From the NCBI RefSeq assembly GCF_009720835.1, contig NZ_WNKZ01000035.1:1-56322 (forward strand): a stretch of DNA of 56,322 nt, written 5' to 3'. Below the pieces are notes generated by a model. That model was not told the DNA's origin, did not search any database, and worked only from the letters and a program-made list of their open reading frames with translations. The position numbers and the translations under genes were made by a program. Source of the DNA: Pseudoduganella buxea. GTDB lineage: Bacteria > Pseudomonadota > Gammaproteobacteria > Burkholderiales > Burkholderiaceae_D. Positions 50,994-56,322 of the stretch are shown here, in pieces (position 1 is the stretch's first letter; each line of letters begins with the position of its first letter).

Positions 50994-53900
50994 ATGAGCG
51001 ATACTTCACTGGTCAGCACCGTCCACGTCTTTGAAGACACCGATAACACCCTGGCGCTGCGCGACTTGCTGGCACAGGCCGGCTACACGAGCACGAAGGG
51101 CCTGACGATTACGGAGTTCGTCACCGTGCAGCCCGACGGCGAATACGCCGAAGGCAATACGCCACTGTTCGGCCTGGTCGACAGCGAGACGCTGTACGTC
51201 CGTCCCGGCAGCTGGCAGCAGCACTACAACGGCGAATTCACGACCTACGAATTCATCGTCGAACAGAACGGCGGCGACATCGTCACCCTGACCCTGCAGG
51301 TGATCGTCGACCCCGTCAACGACGCCCCGTTCGGCGCCGACAAATTCTATGACCTGCCGAACCACGACCCGGTCGTGCTGGGCCAGGACGCCTTCGGCTT
51401 CACCGATCCCGTCGAAGGCGATGCCTTCAAGTCCGTCGTCATCACGTCGCTGCCGGCCACCGGCACGATCCTGCTGGACGGTACGGCTGTTGCCGTGGGC
51501 ACCGAAGTAAGCGTTGCCCAGATGAACGCCGGCGCGCTGACGTTCCAGCCGGGCGCGGGCGCCAGCGGCCTGGTCGAGATGGGCTTCCACGTGGTCGACA
51601 ACGGCGGCACGGTCGGTCCCGGCGCGCAGGACACCAGCGTCGCGCCGAACTACCTGAGCTTCAAGGTGCCGGCCGACACGACGGGCGGCAATGCGCCGCT
51701 GGCCCAGCTGGGCGACACCGTATGGGAAGACAGCAATGCCAACGGCGTGCAGGATGCGGGCGAGCAGGGCATTGCCGGCGTCACCGTCGAACTGAAGGAC
51801 AGCACGGGCAATGTCGTCAAGACCACCAGCACCAACGCCGACGGCCAGTATTTCTTCAACGTTGCGGCCGGTACCTACACGGTGCAGCTGCAACAGCCCG
51901 CCGGCTATGCCGCCAGCGCGCAGGACCAGGGCAGCGACGACGCCGTCGACAGCGATTTCAACGCCAACGGCAGCACCGGCGCCATCACCTTGACGCAGGG
52001 CGACGTCAACAACACGGCCGACGCCGGCCTGTACCGCAACGCCAGCCTGACGAGCAAGGTGTGGAACGATAGCGACCGCGACGGCGTGCGCGATGCGGGC
52101 GAAACGGCCGTCGCCAATGTGCGCGTGGTCCTGCTCGACGCGGGCGGCAAGCAGGTCGGCACGGCCGTCACGGATGCCAACGGCAGCTACCAGTTCACCA
52201 GCCTGAAGCCGGGCAACTACAGCGTCCAGTTCGACAAGGCCACCTTGCCGACGGGCCTGTCCTTCACGGCGTCCGGCAAGGATTCCGACGCCGCTGCCGA
52301 CGGCAGCACGGGCCAGGTCACCCTGGCCTCGGGTGGCCATGCCGTGCTGGAAGCGGGCCTGGTCGACAACCGCGCCACCATCGGCGACAAGGTCTGGCTG
52401 GACAAGAACGCCAACGGCGTGCAGGACAGCGGCGAGGCCGGCATTGCCGGTGTCACCGTGCAACTGAAGGGAGCCAACGGCAGCGTCGTCGCCACCACCA
52501 CGACCGACGCCAGCGGTACCTACGGCTTCAAGGCCGCGGCCGGCACCTACAGCGTGGCCGTGCAGGCACCAGGCGGCTATGTCGCCACCGCCAAGGACGC
52601 GGGCGGCAACTTCAACACGGACAGCGACATCAACGCGGCCGGGCAGACCGACCAGTTCACCGTCGCCGCCGGCAGCACGAACAATAATATCGATGCGGGC
52701 CTGTACAAGACTGCGTCGCTGGGCAACAAGGTGTTCTTCGACTGCGACGGCGACGGCATCCAGGACAGCGGCGACAGCGGTATCGGCGGCGTCAAGGTCA
52801 GCCTGCTCGATGCGACCGGGAAGGCGATCGCCACCACCACCACGGACAACGGCGGCCTGTACATGTTCAACGGCCTGAAGCCCGGCACCTACAGCGTCGC
52901 GTTCGACAAGTCGGTCCTGCCGTCGGGCTACATCATCACCCAGCGCGACGCCGGCGGCGACGACGCGCGCGACTCCGATATCGGCAGCGACGGCATCTCG
53001 CAGAAGGTCACGCTGGTGTCGGGCGAAGTCAACACGAGCGTGGACGCAGGCATCACGGCCGCCGGCAGCATCGGCAACCGCGTGTGGGAAGACACGGACT
53101 TCGACGGCGTGCAGGACAGCGGCGAAGCAGGCCTGTGCGGCGTCACCGTGCGCCTGTACGACGCGGCCCACAACCTGAAGGCCACCACCGTCACGGCGGC
53201 CGATGGCAGCTACAAGTTCGCCAACCTGCAAGCGGGCAACTACAGCGTCGAATTGACCAAGCCGACCGGCTACTACGCGACCAAGGCCAACGTCGGCAAC
53301 GACGGCGCCGATTCGGACTTCACCGGCACCGGCACCGTGATCGGCAGCGGCACCATTTCGCTGTCGGCCGGCGAGCACGACACCAGCGTCGACGCGGGCC
53401 TGTACCGCAAGGCCAGCATCGGCGACAAGGTGTGGCGCGATGTCAACCATAACGGCGTGCAGGACAGCGGCGAAGAAGGCATCGGCAAGATCAAGGTGGC
53501 CCTGTACGACGCCGCCACCGGCACGCTCGTGGCCAGCACCGTCACGAGTGCCACCGGCAACTACGGCTTCGGCAATATCGATCCGGGCAGCTACTACCTG
53601 AAGTTCGACAAGAGCAATGTGCTGTTCACCGACAAGGCCGGCAAGACCTATGCGATGAACGACTGGAAGTGGGGCGTCAAGAACACGGGCAGCAACGACC
53701 TGATCGACTCCGACGTCAATGGCGACGGCATCAGCAAGGTGGGTCTGACCCGCACCGACACGACCTTCCTCGGCTCGGGCGAGAACGACATGAGCTGGGA
53801 TGCGGCCATCACGCCGATCGCGATCGACCTGGACGGCAACGGCATCCACACCATCGCCCGCGCCGATTTCCACGGCAGCTTCGACCTGCTCGGCACCGGC

Positions 53901-54383
53901 ACGGCGATCCAGTCCGGCTGGCTGTCCGGCGGCGACGCCTTCCTGGCCATCGACGCCAACGGCAATGGCAGTATCGACAGCGTCGCCGAACTGTTCGGCG
54001 GCAACGCCAAGGGCAGCGGTTTTGCCAAGCTGGCCAGCTTCGACAGCAACGGCGACGGCATTGTCAGCGCACTGGACGCGCAGTTCGACCTGCTGACGCT
54101 GTGGCAGGACGCGAACAGCGACGGCAAGACCGATGCGGGCGAGCTGGTCTCGCTGGCCCAGGCCGGCCTGACGTCGCTGAAGGTGGCCTTCGACGAACTG
54201 CCTTTCCTCGACGCCAACGGCAACCTGCACCTGGAGCGCAGCAGCGCCGTGATCGACGGCAACACGGTCGACATGACGGACGTGTACTTCAACGTCGCCG
54301 CGGCCGATGCGGCGGCGGCCGGCGTGACCGCGCCGAACATGGCCGAGCTGATCGGCCAGAGCGACATCGTGTACGTCGCCTGA
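50994..54383 (+). CDS. Large SdrD_B-repeat surface protein, probable type I secretion adhesin
   Basis: The 1129-residue protein has no Sec signal. An N-terminal 220-residue region with cadherin-like motifs (IVDPVNDAPFGADKFYDLP) is followed by six SdrD_B modules of about 110-120 residues, each starting with GDxVWxDxNxNGVQDxGE (for example IGDKVWLDKNANGVQDSGE). The C-terminal 200 residues carry calcium-loop motifs (DLDGNGIHTI, DANGNGSIDSVAELFGG, DSNGDGIVSALDAQFD) common at the ends of RTX-like adhesins exported by type I systems. No transporter genes are in the window. It is likely a matrix or adhesion protein. Confidence 0.85.
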   Translation: MSDTSLVSTVHVFEDTDNTLALRDLLAQAGYTSTKGLTITEFVTVQPDGEYAEGNTPLFGLVDSETLYVRPGSWQQHYNGEFTTYEFIVEQNGGDIVTLTLQVIVDPVNDAPFGADKFYDLPNHDPVVLGQDAFGFTDPVEGDAFKSVVITSLPATGTILLDGTAVAVGTEVSVAQMNAGALTFQPGAGASGLVEMGFHVVDNGGTVGPGAQDTSVAPNYLSFKVPADTTGGNAPLAQLGDTVWEDSNANGVQDAGEQGIAGVTVELKDSTGNVVKTTSTNADGQYFFNVAAGTYTVQLQQPAGYAASAQDQGSDDAVDSDFNANGSTGAITLTQGDVNNTADAGLYRNASLTSKVWNDSDRDGVRDAGETAVANVRVVLLDAGGKQVGTAVTDANGSYQFTSLKPGNYSVQFDKATLPTGLSFTASGKDSDAAADGSTGQVTLASGGHAVLEAGLVDNRATIGDKVWLDKNANGVQDSGEAGIAGVTVQLKGANGSVVATTTTDASGTYGFKAAAGTYSVAVQAPGGYVATAKDAGGNFNTDSDINAAGQTDQFTVAAGSTNNNIDAGLYKTASLGNKVFFDCDGDGIQDSGDSGIGGVKVSLLDATGKAIATTTTDNGGLYMFNGLKPGTYSVAFDKSVLPSGYIITQRDAGGDDARDSDIGSDGISQKVTLVSGEVNTSVDAGITAAGSIGNRVWEDTDFDGVQDSGEAGLCGVTVRLYDAAHNLKATTVTAADGSYKFANLQAGNYSVELTKPTGYYATKANVGNDGADSDFTGTGTVIGSGTISLSAGEHDTSVDAGLYRKASIGDKVWRDVNHNGVQDSGEEGIGKIKVALYDAATGTLVASTVTSATGNYGFGNIDPGSYYLKFDKSNVLFTDKAGKTYAMNDWKWGVKNTGSNDLIDSDVNGDGISKVGLTRTDTTFLGSGENDMSWDAAITPIAIDLDGNGIHTIARADFHGSFDLLGTGTAIQSGWLSGGDAFLAIDANGNGSIDSVAELFGGNAKGSGFAKLASFDSNGDGIVSALDAQFDLLTLWQDANSDGKTDAGELVSLAQAGLTSLKVAFDELPFLDANGNLHLERSSAVIDGNTVDMTDVYFNVAAADAAAAGVTAPNMAELIGQSDIVYVA

Positions 54384-54463
54384 TCGACACATTGCCAAGG
54401 TATTGCCGCCAGCCCCGCCGGCGGCGCATGACTTCACTCTATAAACAAAGAAAAGACAAAACC

Positions 54464-55156
54464 ATGAAAACAATCGCTTCCCTGATCGCCAAGTCCATCG
54501 CCGTTGCCGCCGCCTCCCTGACCCTGGCCGGTGCCGCCCACGCCGGCGTCGTCGTCAGCTCCGTTGCCTCGCAGGGCGTGCTGACGAAGAAAAACGCCAA
54601 TTTCGACATCACCAACACCGAAGCGCGCAGCGTGCCCGTGTGGAACGTGGCCGACGACAGCAGCCTGCTGGCCTTCTGCATCGAGCCGACCGTCGGCATG
54701 CACACCGACAACCTCAACTACACGGGCTCGCTGTTCACGGGCTTCGGCACCAGCGTCAAGCGCCTGTATTCGCTGTATTACTCGTCGTTCGCGACGTCGT
54801 CGGGCGTGCTGACGGGCGACAACGCCGTCAAGGCCCTGGGCTTCCAGCTGGCCCTGTGGGAACTGAACAACGATAACGGCAACCTGACCTCGGGCAACCT
54901 GGCCATGGCACCGCTCGGTAACTCCACGGCCGCCAAGGCCGTGATCGCCGAAGCGAAGACGATGCTGCTGGCCGCCACGAACGAATCGACCGCCATCGTC
55001 AACGACTACAAGTTCACCAGCTATGCCGCCGCCGGCTCGCAGACCGTCGTGACGGCCATGGCCGTGTCGCCGGTACCGGAACCGTCGAGCTTTGCCATGA
55101 TGGGCCTGGGCCTGGCCGCGATGGGCGTCATCGCCCGCCGCCGCCGCGCGGCGTAA
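54464..55156 (+). CDS. PEP-CTERM sorted exoprotein with possible thioester domain
   Basis: The 230-residue protein has a signal peptide (IAVAAASLTLAGAAHAG) and a C-terminal PEP-CTERM sorting signal: PVPEPSSFAMMGLGLAAMG then RRRR (residues 203-228), recognised by exosortase. The body contains FCIEP (Cys72) and FQLALWEL (Gln128), which match the Cys and Gln motifs that form the internal thioester in TED adhesins. It begins 80 bp after the SdrD_B gene. The ATG at 54464 is preferred; an in-frame ATG at 54428 adds 12 residues before the signal peptide. An exosortase must be encoded elsewhere. Confidence 0.88.
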   Translation: MKTIASLIAKSIAVAAASLTLAGAAHAGVVVSSVASQGVLTKKNANFDITNTEARSVPVWNVADDSSLLAFCIEPTVGMHTDNLNYTGSLFTGFGTSVKRLYSLYYSSFATSSGVLTGDNAVKALGFQLALWELNNDNGNLTSGNLAMAPLGNSTAAKAVIAEAKTMLLAATNESTAIVNDYKFTSYAAAGSQTVVTAMAVSPVPEPSSFAMMGLGLAAMGVIARRRRAA

Positions 55157-55473
55157 GTTTCTCCGGCGCGTACCCGGCGGCGGGTGGTGGTGGGGACCTT
55201 CGTCCCGCCGCCGGTACGCACCGATACCTGCTGTCATGCCGGCCGCTGGCGCTTCGCGCGTCAGCGGCCGGGTTCGTTTACACGGTCGAGCTCGTGTCGA
55301 GAGACGTGCCTGACCCCGATGTTGACACGTGCTCAAGCGTCAATGCCGCGGCGCGGCAGCGGCTTTACCATCCTGCCCTATCCTTTTTCTTCCCGATCTT
55401 CGCCAACCGTGCGACGTCGCTTGCATGCTGGACATACAATTTCCCTGTGATTTAGTTAACAGGAGTCGTCCCT
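55157..55473. other. Gap between the PEP-CTERM gene and formate dehydrogenase cluster
   Basis: 317 bp without a gene. It holds a strong hairpin (55239-55271), a possible degenerate member of the GTCTGAC/GGGGTCA repeat group near 55303-55330, and the ribosome site AGGAG (55461-55465) of the next gene. Confidence 0.55.
55239..55271. terminator. GC-rich hairpin after the PEP-CTERM gene
   Basis: Arms CCGGCCGCTG / CAGCGGCCGG with an inner GCGC-TTC-GCGC. No strong T-run, so termination is only possible. Confidence 0.45.
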
Positions 55474-56172
55474 GTGCAGGCCCAGCCCGTACCCGAGTTT
55501 GTTCCCCATGCCGCTGGCGCGGAGCCTGCCGCCGTCTCGATCAGTTTGCATGTCTCTCCGGAGGACCAGGCCCGGGCCGATCTGTACGCCCTGGCGGCGC
55601 GCCTGCTGCTGGCGCCGCCCGACGGGGACCTGCTGGTAGCGCTCGCGGCGGCCGACCCGATCCTGGGCACGCAGGACGAGCGTCCGCTGGAAAACGCGTG
55701 GGAAAAACTGGTGCTCGCCGCCGGCGTCATCGACGCGCAAGCGGCCGCCGAGGAATTCTCCGCCCTGTTCATCGCCATGGGCACGCCGCCCGTCAATCCC
55801 TATGGTTCACTGTACCTGTCCGGCTTCCTGAACGACACGCCGCTGGCGCGCCTGCGCGACGACCTGGCGGCCCTGGGCCTGGCGCGCGCCGCCGGCGTGG
55901 GCGAGTTCGAGGACCACCTGGGCGCGCTGTGCGAAACCATGCGCATGCTCGTCGCCGGTGGAGCAGGGCGCCCGCGCCAGCCGCTGGCGCGCCAGCAGCA
56001 GTTCTTTGAAACGCATATCGAACCGTGGTATGAGCGCTGCCTGGCCGATATCGCCGGCGCGCCCGGCGCCAACTTCTACCGCGTCGTGGCCGGCTTTGTC
56101 GCCGCCTTCCTGGCCATCGAGGCCGACGCCTTTGCCGTCGACGACGGCCACGACGCAGCCCCGCTGCAGTAA
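55474..56172 (+). CDS. TorD/DmsD-family chaperone, formate dehydrogenase type
   Basis: The 232-residue all-helical protein belongs to the TorD family of chaperones for Tat-exported molybdoenzymes. Typical features are the N-terminal ARADLYALAARLLLAPPD and the central VNPYGSLYLSGFLND, and the C-terminal helix pair FYRVVAGFVAAFLAIEA. The GTG start at 55474 has AGGAG eight bases upstream. It is followed after 10 bp by a small Tat-signal gene typical of formate dehydrogenase clusters, so its client is probably formate dehydrogenase. Confidence 0.85.
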   Translation: MQAQPVPEFVPHAAGAEPAAVSISLHVSPEDQARADLYALAARLLLAPPDGDLLVALAAADPILGTQDERPLENAWEKLVLAAGVIDAQAAAEEFSALFIAMGTPPVNPYGSLYLSGFLNDTPLARLRDDLAALGLARAAGVGEFEDHLGALCETMRMLVAGGAGRPRQPLARQQQFFETHIEPWYERCLADIAGAPGANFYRVVAGFVAAFLAIEADAFAVDDGHDAAPLQ

Positions 56173-56182
56173 AGGACACCCC

Positions 56183-56322
56183 ATGCGCTACCAATTCCCC
56201 CAAGCCCGGCACGATGCCGCCAAGCCGGCCGACGAGCCGTCGCCGGCCCGCCGCCACTTCCTGAAGGCCGCGCCCCTGGGCGCGCTGGCGCTGGTGGCCG
56301 GGCAGGCGCCGGCGGCCGAAGC
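56183..56322 (+). CDS. Small twin-arginine signal protein of formate dehydrogenase region (partial, cut by window end)
   Basis: The 46 visible codons begin MRYQFPQARHD and contain ARRHFLKAAPLGALALVAG, a twin-arginine signal. This fits the short (about 65-residue) formate dehydrogenase-region Tat protein that sits between the TorD-like chaperone and the large subunit gene. The gene runs off the window, so the call rests on context and signal only. Confidence 0.65.
   Translation, partial: MRYQFPQARHDAAKPADEPSPARRHFLKAAPLGALALVAGQAPAAE

Overview
The window is high-GC DNA from a betaproteobacterium, most likely an Oxalobacteraceae of the Massilia/Pseudoduganella/Duganella type. This rests on conserved gene order (ppc | hemC-hemD-hemX-hemY-ppa; nadE-glnB; trxB | ftsK-lolA-rarA ... 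serS), on protein style, and on accessory content (PEP-CTERM protein, two-partner secretion, GH19 chitinase, SdrD_B-repeat adhesin). No database search was possible; family names come from motifs read in the translations.

Layout. 1-2.2 kb: minus-strand cytochrome c genes, then a ProQ/FinO RNA chaperone translationally coupled to an RNase D-like exonuclease. 2.2-5.2 kb: rpoD behind a ~280-nt transcribed leader that ends in its own terminator. 5.2-9.1 kb: single genes (SMP-30-like lactonase, ketopantoate reductase, YjdM, GNAT, DUF2807). 9.2-17.1 kb: ppc divergent from the haem operon hemCDXY, then pyrophosphatase. 17.4-22.8 kb: arylsulfate sulfotransferase, TonB-dependent receptor and formylglycine sulfatase, read as an organosulfate-use operon. 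22.8-25.2 kb: an unknown gene and a GH19 chitinase lipoprotein with an upstream TGGT-N4-ACCA operator-like site. 25.2-31.1 kb: a minus-strand two-partner secretion operon (TpsB, TpsA) whose last gene is an overlapping L,D-transpeptidase. 31.6-38.5 kb: FemAB-like acyltransferase, lipoprotein, nadE-glnB, TRIC channel, Smr protein and trxB, with several GTCTGAC-centred palindromes between genes. 38.9-47.2 kb: ftsK-lolA-rarA, then four accessory genes, then serS. 47.2-48.9 kb: an unusual non-coding mosaic with two identical tRNA-Ser(CGA) genes, several direct and inverted tRNA 3'-end fragments, multiple terminators and a 63-bp tandem repeat. 49.2-55.2 kb: diguanylate cyclase, a six-repeat SdrD_B adhesin and a PEP-CTERM protein with a possible thioester domain, a plausible matrix/biofilm group. 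55.5 kb to the end: start of a formate dehydrogenase cluster (TorD-like chaperone and a small Tat-signal protein).

The most unusual parts are the tRNA-Ser mosaic, the GTCTGAC palindromes, the possible thioester PEP-CTERM protein beside the SdrD_B adhesin, the TpsB-TpsA-transpeptidase operon and the leader RNA before rpoD. Most other genes are ordinary housekeeping genes in expected order.
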